Positions 7,760-15,485 of a stretch of 64,000 nucleotides of DNA are shown here, one piece after another. The notes beneath the pieces are model-generated. The model made no database searches, was not told the origin of the DNA, and saw only the letters and a list, made by a program, of their open reading frames with translations. Both the position numbers and the translations under genes were made by a program. This DNA is from Pseudoxanthomonas sp. (GTDB lineage: Bacteria > Pseudomonadota > Gammaproteobacteria > Xanthomonadales > Xanthomonadaceae): contig NZ_CP114978.1 in assembly GCF_027498035.1 (NCBI RefSeq), positions 1,550,001 through 1,614,000 of the forward strand, in the 5' to 3' direction. The number at the start of each line of letters is the position of its first letter. The first letter of the stretch is position 1.

Positions 7760-8725
7760 TCAGACGCCGCTGCGTGGCGCGCGCGGCGGGATCGCCGGCG
7801 GTCGGGGCGTGTCTTCGCCCAGCGCCTGCTTGGCCAGCTGGGCGATGCCGCCGAGCGAGCCGATCATGCCGCTGGCTTCCATCGGCATCAGCACGAATTT
7901 CTGGTTGGGCGCGCTGGCCAGTTCCTTGAACGCCTCGACGTATTTCTGTGCGACGAAATAATTGATCGCCTGCACGTTGCCATCGGAGATCGCCTGGGAC
8001 ACCAGCGTGGTGGCTTTTGCTTCGGCCTCGGCCAGGCGCTCGCGCGCCTCGGCTTCGCGATAGGCCGCTTCGCGCTTGCCTTCGGCGGCCAGGATCGCGC
8101 CCTGCTTCTCGCCTTCGGCGCGCAGGATTTCCGACTGACGCGCGCCCTCGGCTTCCAGGATCGAGGCACGCTTGTCGCGTTCGGCCTTCATCTGCCGGGC
8201 CATCGAATCGACCAGGTCGCGCGGCGGCTGGATGTCCTTGATCTCGATTCGGTTGACCTTGACGCCCCACGGGCTGGTGGCGTGGTCGACCACGCCCAGC
8301 AGGCGCGCATTGATCGCCTCGCGGTTGCTGAGCGACTCGTCCAGGTCCATCGAGCCGATCACGGTGCGGATGTTGGTCTGGATCAGCGCGACCATCGCCT
8401 GGTCCAGGTTGGACACTTCATAGGCGGCCTTGGCCGCATCGAGCACCTGGAAGAACACCACGCCGTCGACCTTCACCACGGCGTTGTCCTTGGTGATCAC
8501 GTCCTGCGAAGGCACTTCGAACACCTGCTCCATCATGTTGACCTTGCGGCCAACACCCTGCATGTACGGAATCAGGATGTGCAGCCCTGGCGAGAGCGTG
8601 TTGGTGTACTTGCCGAACTGCTCGACCGTGTATTCGAAGCCTTGCGGCACCACGCGCACGCCCTTGAACAGCGTGACCACGACGAAGACCACGATCACCG
8701 CGGCCAGGATCATTCCAGTACCCAT
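7760..8725 (-). CDS. SPFH/Band 7 (paraslipin, QmcA-like) membrane protein
   Basis: A 321-residue SPFH-domain protein anchored by one N-terminal helix (MILAAVIVVFVVVTLF). The segment VRVVPQGFEYTVEQFGKY begins the Band 7 domain, followed by an alanine/glutamate-rich coiled coil (about residues 190-245: RASILEAEGARQSEIL and repeats) and a C-terminal tail. Paraslipins form membrane scaffolds near proteases. The ATG at 8725 is chosen over in-frame sites upstream because GGGGAG stands six bases before it and it puts the membrane anchor at the N-terminus. The partner NfeD gene follows after three bases. A TATAAT element lies about 55 bases upstream. Confidence 0.92.
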   Translation of the reverse strand: MGTGMILAAVIVVFVVVTLFKGVRVVPQGFEYTVEQFGKYTNTLSPGLHILIPYMQGVGRKVNMMEQVFEVPSQDVITKDNAVVKVDGVVFFQVLDAAKAAYEVSNLDQAMVALIQTNIRTVIGSMDLDESLSNREAINARLLGVVDHATSPWGVKVNRIEIKDIQPPRDLVDSMARQMKAERDKRASILEAEGARQSEILRAEGEKQGAILAAEGKREAAYREAEARERLAEAEAKATTLVSQAISDGNVQAINYFVAQKYVEAFKELASAPNQKFVLMPMEASGMIGSLGGIAQLAKQALGEDTPRPPAIPPRAPRSGV

Positions 8726-8777
8726 TGCACTCCCCTTCCCTTGCGTCGTCCTGCGCCAGGACGCTCCTGCGTCTTCG

Positions 8778-8783
8778 ATTATA
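8778..8783 (-). promoter_or_regulatory. Probable -10 element of the SPFH-NfeD operon
   Basis: A perfect TATAAT on the minus strand, about 52 bases before the SPFH start codon. No good -35 is present at the usual distance (CCGGTG at 8801-8806). A GC-rich hairpin, GCGCCGG/CCGGCGC at 8789-8809, lies just upstream and could mark the end of the DUF6607 transcript, though it lacks a U-run. Confidence 0.45.
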
Positions 8784-8817
8784 GGCCTGCGCCGGCGTTG
8801 CACCGGCGCGGCGACAC

Positions 8818-9768
8818 TCAGGGCAGGCTGGGTGCGGCTTCGACCCACTGGGCGAACACCGCATCGGTGTCCCTAGCCTTGACCTTGCCACCGGCTTCCA
8901 GCGTGGCGGCCTGTTCGAACAGCGGCATGATCATGGTCATGCCATCCAGCTTGGTCTTCAGGTGTACGCCCGGCGGCTGGTCCAGGTACACCGCCCAGCG
9001 CTTGCGCACGCCAGCCCAGAACGCATGGGTCGCCTTCCAGTAGCTGTAGGCCGGGGCGAAGTCGACCTGGCTGTCGCGGTGGTAATCATCGAAGCCGGAT
9101 TCGCGCGCGATTTCCACAAGACTGCCATCGGGCTTGCGCAGCACCTTGGTGTTGAACTGCTCGTGGGTCCAGCCATTGGGCGTGACGGTGTGGCGGTTGG
9201 TCACGCGTAGTGCGTTGTAGTCGCTGCGACGGGTGTATTCGCGGCGCGGAAGCGGTCGCCAGCTCTCGTCGCTGGTCCAGGTCGCCGAGGCATCGTTGTA
9301 GACCCAGCGCCCGGTGCCGCAGTAGCGCGGCGCATCGCTGACTTCGTACACGCACTGGGTCCAGGCGCCAGCCGTTTCCTGCGGCGAGAGCACGCGCACG
9401 GTCCAGGTCTGGTCGGAGGTGAACTCGAAACGCTGAGGTGCTTCGTACACCCAGTCCTCGCGCCAGTGCTTGGTCACATGGCCGCTCTTGCCATCCACCA
9501 GCAGGTGCTGCAGCACCACCTTGGTCGGCGTGTCCTCGATCACGATGATCGCTTCATCGCCACCGCTGCGCATGGCTGCTGCGCGTTCGTAACCCGGCTG
9601 CAGCAGCACGGTTTCGTCGAAGGCGAAATCCACGGCGTACTCGCCGGGGATCTTCATGATGGCGGCGTGGTCGCGCACCGGATCGGCAGCGGCGGGTTCA
9701 GCTGCGAACGCGTTGGCACTGGCCAGCAGCAATGCCGCCAACGAGGCGGCAGGGATAACAGGGTTCAT
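8818..9768 (-). CDS. DUF6607-family exported protein
   Basis: A 316-residue protein with a cleavable signal peptide (MNPVIPAASLAALLLASANAFA). The mature part has recognisable DUF6607 stretches: MKIPGEYAVDFAFDETV, TKHWREDWVYEAP, CGTGRWVYNDASATWTSDESW and the late FAPAYSYWKATHAFWAGVRKRW in parts. Function is not established; in xanthomonads such genes recur beside hemP and heme/iron receptors, which suggests a periplasmic or outer-membrane role in heme or iron handling. Its ATG overlaps the stop of the upstream gene in an ATGA, so translation is coupled. It is third in the Fur-controlled hemP operon. Confidence 0.82.
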   Translation of the reverse strand: MNPVIPAASLAALLLASANAFAAEPAAADPVRDHAAIMKIPGEYAVDFAFDETVLLQPGYERAAAMRSGGDEAIIVIEDTPTKVVLQHLLVDGKSGHVTKHWREDWVYEAPQRFEFTSDQTWTVRVLSPQETAGAWTQCVYEVSDAPRYCGTGRWVYNDASATWTSDESWRPLPRREYTRRSDYNALRVTNRHTVTPNGWTHEQFNTKVLRKPDGSLVEIARESGFDDYHRDSQVDFAPAYSYWKATHAFWAGVRKRWAVYLDQPPGVHLKTKLDGMTMIMPLFEQAATLEAGGKVKARDTDAVFAQWVEAAPSLP

Positions 9769-10394
9769 CGACGCACATCCAACTCAGGTCTGAAAATGAA
9801 ATCGGCCAGTTCACCCGCGCGCGGCGCGGCATTGACCGAGCGCAGCGCAGCCTGCGCACAACAGCAGTCGTCCCAGGCAGCCAGTTCGGCGCCTTCCGCA
9901 CGCACGATCTCGCGCGTCGTGGCCGCGCCCAGCGCGGAAACGGTGGTCAGGCTGGCCGCCAGCACTGGCGACGCCGCAGCCTGCGGCATCGCGTGCAGGC
10001 GCACCGGACAGGCGCGCCACTGCTCGCCCGTGAGGCGGCGTGCGAGACGCTGCCAGAGCCGTTCGCCCACGCCGCGCCCGGCGTTGCCAATGGCATGACT
10101 GCTGGGAAGCTTGGTCCCCAGTTGGTCCCAGGCCAGGAAGTCGCTGTCCGGCAGCAGGCACAACCGCCAGCAGCAATTGTCGTCGCGGTCGAAGAACAAC
10201 AAGCTTTCGCGCAGGCCGTCACTTTCAACGCCAACCTGGATCTGCGCGCGTACGGCCTGGTTCCAGCCGGCTAGCTCACTGCCCTGCTGCGGGCGGTAGA
10301 GACACAGCACCGTGCCCAGCGCCGCCAGTTGGCGCGGCTGCGGCAGGGCATCGTCTTCGAACCGGGATTCAAGAACAGCGGACTGGGTGAGCAT
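9765..10394 (-). CDS. Uncharacterised protein of the hemP operon
   Basis: A 209-residue soluble-looking protein; I do not recognise its family. The ATG at 10394 (MLTQSAVLESRFEDD) is preferred, since the upstream in-frame extension has a composition unlike coding DNA here. It has no signal peptide or membrane helix. Notable are a DRDDNCCWRLCLLPDSDF segment and a C-terminal DDCCCAQAAL, giving two cysteine clusters that could bind metal or heme. Its stop overlaps the DUF6607 start by four bases, and hemP lies 190 bases upstream, so it is placed in an iron-repressed heme-uptake operon. A heme-trafficking role is inference from position and cysteines only. Confidence 0.72.
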   Translation of the reverse strand: MLTQSAVLESRFEDDALPQPRQLAALGTVLCLYRPQQGSELAGWNQAVRAQIQVGVESDGLRESLLFFDRDDNCCWRLCLLPDSDFLAWDQLGTKLPSSHAIGNAGRGVGERLWQRLARRLTGEQWRACPVRLHAMPQAAASPVLAASLTTVSALGAATTREIVRAEGAELAAWDDCCCAQAALRSVNAAPRAGELADFIFRPELDVRR

Positions 10395-10508
10395 GACGGC
10401 GGGCACTCCACTGGAAGATCGACTGCGGCGCGGTGCCTGGCATCGGCCCGTGGTCGGTGCGAACGACTGGCCGCGACGGCGCAGGGGCACCACGGTTTCA
10501 CCAGCCAT

Positions 10509-10534
10509 GCGTATCGGAACCAGACCCGATACGC
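10509..10534 (-). repeat. Hairpin between hemP and the next gene
   Basis: Nine-base arms GCGTATCGG (10509-10517) and CCGATACGC (10526-10534) pair perfectly around an eight-base loop, about 50 bases past the hemP stop and over 100 bases before the next start. There is no U-run; it may be a processing or stabilising element that separates the level of hemP from the downstream genes. Confidence 0.5.
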
Positions 10535-10584
10535 CCGCCTGGCCGGCAAACCTGCCGCAGCCGCGTCCAGGGACTGCGCGGGGA

Positions 10585-10779
10585 TTACTTGGTGAGGATC
10601 AGCTTGTCGTTGCTGGTGTGGCGCAGGCGATAGGTGCGGTCGCCGTGCTGGATCAGGATTTCGCGGCGTCCCTTGAGCAGGGCTTCGCTGCTGAGCGTCT
10701 CGGCTGGCGGCACCACCCGGGGGGTGCGGTCGACGGTGCGCAGATCGTTCTGGGGGAAGACGACGGTGTGGACATTCAT
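10585..10779 (-). CDS. hemP: Hemin uptake protein HemP
   Basis: A 64-residue protein of the HemP family (PF10636). The C-terminal half HGDRTYRLRHTSNDKLILTK is the diagnostic part of the family; the N-terminus is a disordered stretch. HemP is a small cytoplasmic protein needed for heme uptake or its regulation in several proteobacteria; in Burkholderia it acts as a transcriptional activator of heme-receptor expression. GGAG stands six bases before the ATG. It heads a minus-strand operon with an unknown protein and DUF6607, and its promoter is overlapped by a Fur box. Confidence 0.92.
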   Translation of the reverse strand: MNVHTVVFPQNDLRTVDRTPRVVPPAETLSSEALLKGRREILIQHGDRTYRLRHTSNDKLILTK

Positions 10780-10804
10780 GGCGGAACTCCGTGGACGATT
10801 CGAG

Positions 10805-10836
10805 AGTGATGATAATCATTCTCATTCAAGAGTCAA
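10805..10836 (-). promoter_or_regulatory. Fur box overlapping the hemP promoter
   Basis: TGATAATCATT at 10810-10820 is the core of a Fur box; 15 of 19 positions of GATAATGATAATCATTATC match over 10805-10823. On the minus strand -35 TTGACT (10831-10836) and -10 TATCAT (10809-10814) are spaced by 16 bases, so Fur would cover the -10 and spacer. The predicted start is about 23 bases before the hemP ATG. Iron repression is the expected outcome. Confidence 0.85.
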
Positions 10837-10953
10837 ATAACTCCGATCGCTTCCGCCAATGAAGATGCGGCATGAGCAAAGGCCCTCCCGACCCGCGGCC
10901 CTGCCTTCACGCCGTGGCAGACTGCCCGCCATGCAACGACCAAGGAAAGTGCC

Positions 10954-11901
10954 GTGACCCCGCGCGGCCGGTTCAACCTGATGATGGGACTGCTGGTCCT
11001 GGCCGCCGTGGCACTGGGCACTTGGCGCTGGCGCCAACAGGCCCACGACGCGTCGGCGATGTCGTCGCAGATCGCCGCACATGCCGCGCAGACGGCCAAG
11101 GGCAATGAAGAGATGAATCGTTTTGGTGGCGCCCGCGAGGAACGCGCGCCGCCCTTCAGCGCGCCCGCTTCCACCGCGCCGATGCCACCCTGGGGCGAGC
11201 CGCTCGGTCCAAACCTGGATGCGGTGCGGCGACGTGCCGATGCCGGCGATGCGCGTGCCGCCTGCCGGATCGGTGCAGAAGCAAGCCTGTGCAACCTGGC
11301 GCGGGCACCCACCGCAGCCACCACGCCGGGCCACGACAGCGCCACGGGTCAATCCCGGCCAGGCAATGCCGACCTGTCCAACTACTGCGAAGGCATTGAC
11401 GACGACCTGCGTGGCCGCGCCGCCGCATACCTGCGCAAGGCCGCCATGGCCGGCAACACCGACGCGATGCTGCGCTATGCCAGCGGTCCGTTTTATCCAG
11501 CCTCGCCACAACCGCCGGACGCGCCGGGCTACCTGCACGACCCCGCTTTCAGCGACTGGTACGCGGACGCGTTGCCGATGGCACTGCGCGCACTGCATGC
11601 AGGCAACCCGCTGGCCGCCCAACTGCTGGCCTCCGCCTATGCCGATGACCTGGGCCTGTTCGACGCACGGGTCGCCGATGATCCGGTACAGGCCTATGCC
11701 TACAACCTGCTGCTGTCCTATCTGCGTGCGGGCGCGCCGCCCTCGCCCGGCGTATTGGATGCACGCCAGCGGGCCCAGGCCGAACAGCAGGCGCAGAAGC
11801 TCTATCGCGAATCCTTCGGCAGCCAGCCGGTCAAGGGCGGCGTGCCGGCAAGCTTCATCCTGTCGCCAGCGCCTGACAGCAGCCCCCGTCCCTGCGAATA
11901 A
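10954..11901 (+). CDS. Sel1-repeat (TPR-like) protein with N-terminal membrane anchor
   Basis: A 315-residue protein starting at GTG 10954, with AAGGAA seven bases upstream. One N-terminal helix (FNLMMGLLVLAAVALGTW) acts as signal anchor, followed by a Pro/Ala linker. Three Sel1-like units are visible: VRRRADAGDARAACRIG near residue 90, YLRKAAMAGNTDAMLRYA near 160 and ALRALHAGNPLAAQLLASAY near 215. Sel1 proteins serve as periplasmic scaffolds, often in signalling or envelope stress. It stands alone, divergent from hemP with 174 bases between. No specific role can be assigned. Confidence 0.78.
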   Translation: MTPRGRFNLMMGLLVLAAVALGTWRWRQQAHDASAMSSQIAAHAAQTAKGNEEMNRFGGAREERAPPFSAPASTAPMPPWGEPLGPNLDAVRRRADAGDARAACRIGAEASLCNLARAPTAATTPGHDSATGQSRPGNADLSNYCEGIDDDLRGRAAAYLRKAAMAGNTDAMLRYASGPFYPASPQPPDAPGYLHDPAFSDWYADALPMALRALHAGNPLAAQLLASAYADDLGLFDARVADDPVQAYAYNLLLSYLRAGAPPSPGVLDARQRAQAEQQAQKLYRESFGSQPVKGGVPASFILSPAPDSSPRPCE

Positions 11902-12065
11902 CCTGCGCGCACCGGCATGCAGCGGGACACCCCGCACCTGCGCAAATCCGGGGAAATCCAGGCCCCGCAAGCCTTCCAGGTTGAATCCCGGCGCCTGCCT
12001 TGCCGCGAATCGCGCCCTCCACTAGGCTGCCGGATTCGAAGTCGCGCGTTCTTTTGGGGAAGCAA

Positions 12066-13364
12066 ATGCTGGAAGGTGTATCGCGGGCCGCGTTTGGCCT
12101 GTTCGGTCTGGTCGTGCTGCTCGGCATCACCTGGCTGTTTTCCAACAACAAGCGCGCCGTGGACTGGAAGCTGGTCATCACCGGCGTGATCCTGCAAATC
12201 GGTTTCGCCGCGCTGGTGCTGCTGGTGCCAGGTGGCCGCGATGTCTTCGACTGGCTGGGCAAGGTCTTCGTGAAGGTCCTGAGCTTCGTGGCCGAAGGCT
12301 CGAACTTCATCTTCGGCGGCCTGATGGACGTGCCGAAAATGGGCTTCATCTTCGCCTTCCAGGTGCTGCCGACCATCATTTTCTTCTCTGCGCTGATGGG
12401 CGTGCTGTATCACCTGGGCGTGATGCAGGCCGTGGTGCGGGTGATGGCCTGGGCGATCACCAAGGTGATGCGCGTGTCGGGCGCCGAAACCACCAGCGTC
12501 TGCGCCAGCGTGTTCATCGGCCAGACCGAGGCGCCGCTGACCGTGCGCCCGTACATCCCCAAGATGACCGAGTCCGAGCTGATCACCATGATGATCGGCG
12601 GCATGGCCCACATCGCTGGCGGCGTGCTGGCCGCCTACGTCGGCATGCTCGGCGGCGGCGACCCGGCGCAGCAGCAGTTCTATGCCAAGCACCTGCTGGC
12701 CGCCTCGATCATGGCCGCACCGGCCACCCTGGTGATCGCCAAGATCCTGATCCCGGAAACCGGCACGCCGCTGACCCGCGGCACGGTCAAGATGGAAGTG
12801 GAAAAGACCACCAGCAACATCATCGATGCCGCAGCCGCGGGCGCCGGCGATGGCCTGCGCCTGGCCCTGAACATCGGCGCGATGCTGCTGGCCTTCATCG
12901 CGCTGATCGCGCTGATCAATGCGCCGCTGACCTGGCTGGGCGAGGTGACCGGCCTGGCCGCGATGATCGGCCACCCGACCAACCTGGCCACCATCTTCGG
13001 CTACGTGCTGGCGCCGATCGCCTGGGTGATCGGCACGCCGTGGGCCGATGCGACCACGGTCGGCGCCTTGATCGGCCAGAAGGTGGTGATCAATGAATTC
13101 GTCGCCTACTCCGAGCTGGCCCAGATCGTGAACGGCCAGGTGCCGGGCATGTCGCTGAGCAGCGAAGGCCGGCTGATCGCGACCTACGCCCTGTGCGGCT
13201 TCGCCAATTTCAGCTCGATCGCGATCCAGATCGGCGGCATCGGCGGCCTGGCCCCGGAGCGGCGCGCCGATCTGGCCCGCTTCGGCCTGCGCGCAGTGCT
13301 GGGTGGTTCCATGGCCACGTTCATGACCGCGACCATCGCCGGCGTGCTGACCCACTTCAGCTGA
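12066..13364 (+). CDS. NupC-type concentrative nucleoside transporter
   Basis: A 432-residue inner-membrane symporter of the CNT family, importing nucleosides with protons or sodium. The ATG at 12066 (MLEGVSRAAFGLFGL) follows GGGGAAG at good spacing. The family signatures GQTEAPLTVRPYIPKMTESE and INEFVAYSELAQIV are intact, and TYALCGFANFSSIAIQIGGIG closes the transport core (given in parts: TYALCGFANFSS, IAIQIGGIG). About nine to ten helices are visible, the usual bacterial layout. A PfkB sugar kinase follows 151 bases downstream, which fits uptake and use of ribonucleosides. Confidence 0.93.
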   Translation: MLEGVSRAAFGLFGLVVLLGITWLFSNNKRAVDWKLVITGVILQIGFAALVLLVPGGRDVFDWLGKVFVKVLSFVAEGSNFIFGGLMDVPKMGFIFAFQVLPTIIFFSALMGVLYHLGVMQAVVRVMAWAITKVMRVSGAETTSVCASVFIGQTEAPLTVRPYIPKMTESELITMMIGGMAHIAGGVLAAYVGMLGGGDPAQQQFYAKHLLAASIMAAPATLVIAKILIPETGTPLTRGTVKMEVEKTTSNIIDAAAAGAGDGLRLALNIGAMLLAFIALIALINAPLTWLGEVTGLAAMIGHPTNLATIFGYVLAPIAWVIGTPWADATTVGALIGQKVVINEFVAYSELAQIVNGQVPGMSLSSEGRLIATYALCGFANFSSIAIQIGGIGGLAPERRADLARFGLRAVLGGSMATFMTATIAGVLTHFS

Positions 13365-13515
13365 AGCCCCGGCGCGACGGGCCTTTCCGCCCGATCCGCC
13401 GATTTTCATTCAGCAAACCGGGATCGCGTGCGGCGGCCACACGGCCGCCTGCGGCATACTTGCGCCCCCCAACGCGGCAGCGCAAGCGGCCGTTACTATC
13501 GAAGAAGAGATGCAC

Positions 13516-14466
13516 ATGAGTTCTGTCGTTGTCGTCGGCTCGTTCAATGTCGACCACGTCTGGCGCTGCGATGCGCTGCCCGCCGCGGGCGCCACCATCG
13601 CCGGTCGCTACAGCTCCGGCCCGGGTGGCAAGGGCTTCAACCAGGCCATTGCGGCTGCGCGCGCAGGCGCGTCGACGGCGTTCGTGTGTTCGCTCGGCCA
13701 TGATCCAGGCGGCGCGATGGCGCGTGAGCTGGCCGCACAGGACGGCGTGCAGGTCATCGCCGAGGAGAGCGTCGAGCCCACCGGCACCGGCGGTATCTAC
13801 GTGGACAGCCACGGCCGCAACACCATCGTGATCGGCCCGGGCGCCAACTTCACCCTGAGCACGGCCTTCATCGCCGGGCAGCAGGCCGTGCTGGCCGGCG
13901 CGAAAGTCGTGCTGGCGCAGCTGGAGTCACCGCTGGAAAGCATCGAGGCGGCCATCACCGCCGCACGCGCCGCCGGCGTCGTGACCATCCTCAATGCCGC
14001 GCCCGCCAATGCCGTGGCCAGCATTTCGCTGCTGCGCCAGAGCGACATCCTGACCCCCAACGAGACCGAGTTCGCCAGCCTGCTGGGCCGCCACGTCGGC
14101 CATCGCATGGAAGGCGACGACGTCGCCGCGCTGGACGGCAACACCCTGCATGGCCTGTGCCGCCAGCTGCTGCCCGGTGGCACCGTGGTGGTGACGCTGG
14201 GCGCGGTCGGCGTGTTCGTCTCGCATGAAGACGAGCAGCTGCGCGGCGACACCCAGCCCTACTACCGCGTCGCGGCCGAAAGCGCGCAGACCGTGGACAC
14301 CACCGGCGCCGGCGATGCCTTCAATGGCGCATTGGCTGCGTCGCTGGCGCATGCGCCGCAGGCCGCGTTCAACGTACACGTGCGCTTCGCCAATCGTTTC
14401 GCCGCGCGCTCGACCGAAAGCGAAGGTGCCGCCGTGTCGATGCCGAAGCTGACCCCGGAAGCCTGA
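13516..14466 (+). CDS. PfkB-family sugar/nucleoside kinase (ribokinase-like)
   Basis: A 316-residue kinase of the ribokinase group. The N-terminal SVVVVGSFNVDHVWRCDALP and SGPGGKGFNQAIAAARAGA are the first PfkB signature, and DTTGAGDAFNG is the second, with the catalytic Asp at about residue 267. ILTPNETEF is the usual substrate/nucleotide loop. Two ATGs are six bases apart; the second (13516) is better spaced from GAAGAG. Phosphorylation of ribose is the likeliest reaction given the NupC gene upstream, but nucleoside or fructose kinases share these motifs. dusB follows after 20 bases, probably in the same transcript. Confidence 0.88.
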   Translation: MSSVVVVGSFNVDHVWRCDALPAAGATIAGRYSSGPGGKGFNQAIAAARAGASTAFVCSLGHDPGGAMARELAAQDGVQVIAEESVEPTGTGGIYVDSHGRNTIVIGPGANFTLSTAFIAGQQAVLAGAKVVLAQLESPLESIEAAITAARAAGVVTILNAAPANAVASISLLRQSDILTPNETEFASLLGRHVGHRMEGDDVAALDGNTLHGLCRQLLPGGTVVVTLGAVGVFVSHEDEQLRGDTQPYYRVAAESAQTVDTTGAGDAFNGALAASLAHAPQAAFNVHVRFANRFAARSTESEGAAVSMPKLTPEA

Positions 14467-14486
14467 GGAACGCGGCGGACCCACGC

Positions 14487-15485
14487 ATGCGCATCGGCCC
14501 CTACTCGATCGATCCGCCGCTGATCCTGGCGCCGATGGCCGGGGTCACCGACAAGCCGTTCCGGCAGCTGTGCAAACAGCTCGGCGCGGGGCTGGCGGTG
14601 TCGGAAATGACCACCAGCGACCCGCGTTTCTGGAAGACCGACAAGTCACTGCGGCGCATGGACCACGCCGGCGAGCCGGCCCCGGTCAGCGTGCAGATCG
14701 CCGGCACCGAGCCGCAGCAGCTGGCCGAGGCCGCGCGTTACAACGTCGACCACGGCGCGCAGATCATCGATATCAACATGGGCTGCCCGGCCAAGAAGGT
14801 CTGCAACGCCTGGGCCGGTTCGGCGCTGATGCGCGACGAAGCGCTGGTGGGCCGCATCGTCGATGCAGTCGTCCGCGCCGTGGACGTGCCGGTAACGCTG
14901 AAGATCCGTACCGGCTGGGATGCCGAACATCGCAATGCGCCGGTGATCGCGCGCATCGCCCAAGACGCCGGCATCGCCGCGCTGGCCGTGCACGGCCGCA
15001 CCCGTGACCAGCACTACACCGGCACGGCCGAGTACGACACCATCGCCGCGATCAAGGCGGCGCTGACGATTCCAGTGTTCGCCAATGGCGATGTGGATTC
15101 ACCACACAAGGCCGCGCAGGTGCTGCGTGCCACCGGCGCCGACGCGGTTCTGGTCGGCCGCGCCGCGCAGGGCCGTCCGTGGATCTTCCGCGAGATCGCC
15201 CACTTCCTGGCCACCGGCGAGGAACTCCCGCCACCGCCGATTGCAGAGGTCCGCACCATCCTGCTCGGCCACCTGCGCGCGCTGCATGCCTTCTATGGCG
15301 AATTGCAGGGCGTGCGCATCGCACGCAAGCACCTGGGCTGGTACGCGAAGGACCGGCCCGAGAACGCGGCCTTCCGCGCGGTGGTCAACCGCGCCAACGA
15401 CGCGGAAGAACAGCTGCGCCTGACCGCCGATTACTTCGACGCGCTGGAAGCCGGCGTGCCGTCCGGATTCGCAGCCGCCGCCTGA
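14487..15485 (+). CDS. dusB: tRNA-dihydrouridine synthase B
   Basis: A 332-residue FMN enzyme that reduces a uridine in the tRNA D-loop. The opening IGPYSIDPPLILAPMAGVTD, INMGCPAKKV with the conserved Cys100, LKIRTGW, VHGRTRDQHY and VGRAAQGRPWIF are all DusB-type signatures. The length is normal. In many proteobacteria dusB precedes fis; here no fis follows. Instead its last 55 bases overlap the 3' end of a convergent DUF457 gene. It begins 20 bases after the sugar kinase. The ribosome-binding site is weak, suggesting read-through translation from upstream. Confidence 0.95.
   Translation: MRIGPYSIDPPLILAPMAGVTDKPFRQLCKQLGAGLAVSEMTTSDPRFWKTDKSLRRMDHAGEPAPVSVQIAGTEPQQLAEAARYNVDHGAQIIDINMGCPAKKVCNAWAGSALMRDEALVGRIVDAVVRAVDVPVTLKIRTGWDAEHRNAPVIARIAQDAGIAALAVHGRTRDQHYTGTAEYDTIAAIKAALTIPVFANGDVDSPHKAAQVLRATGADAVLVGRAAQGRPWIFREIAHFLATGEELPPPPIAEVRTILLGHLRALHAFYGELQGVRIARKHLGWYAKDRPENAAFRAVVNRANDAEEQLRLTADYFDALEAGVPSGFAAAA

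Noticed and set aside
4982..9043. A very long plus-strand open frame of over 1300 codons
   Set aside because: It lies antisense to gcvH, the isomerase, gcvT, NfeD and SPFH genes, is rich in His/Arg/Gln and matches no family; a high-GC shadow.
10395..10508. N-terminal extension of the unknown hemP-operon protein
   Set aside because: The added 38 residues are Arg/Ser-rich with unusual codon use and overlap the hairpin; the ATG at 10394 is better.
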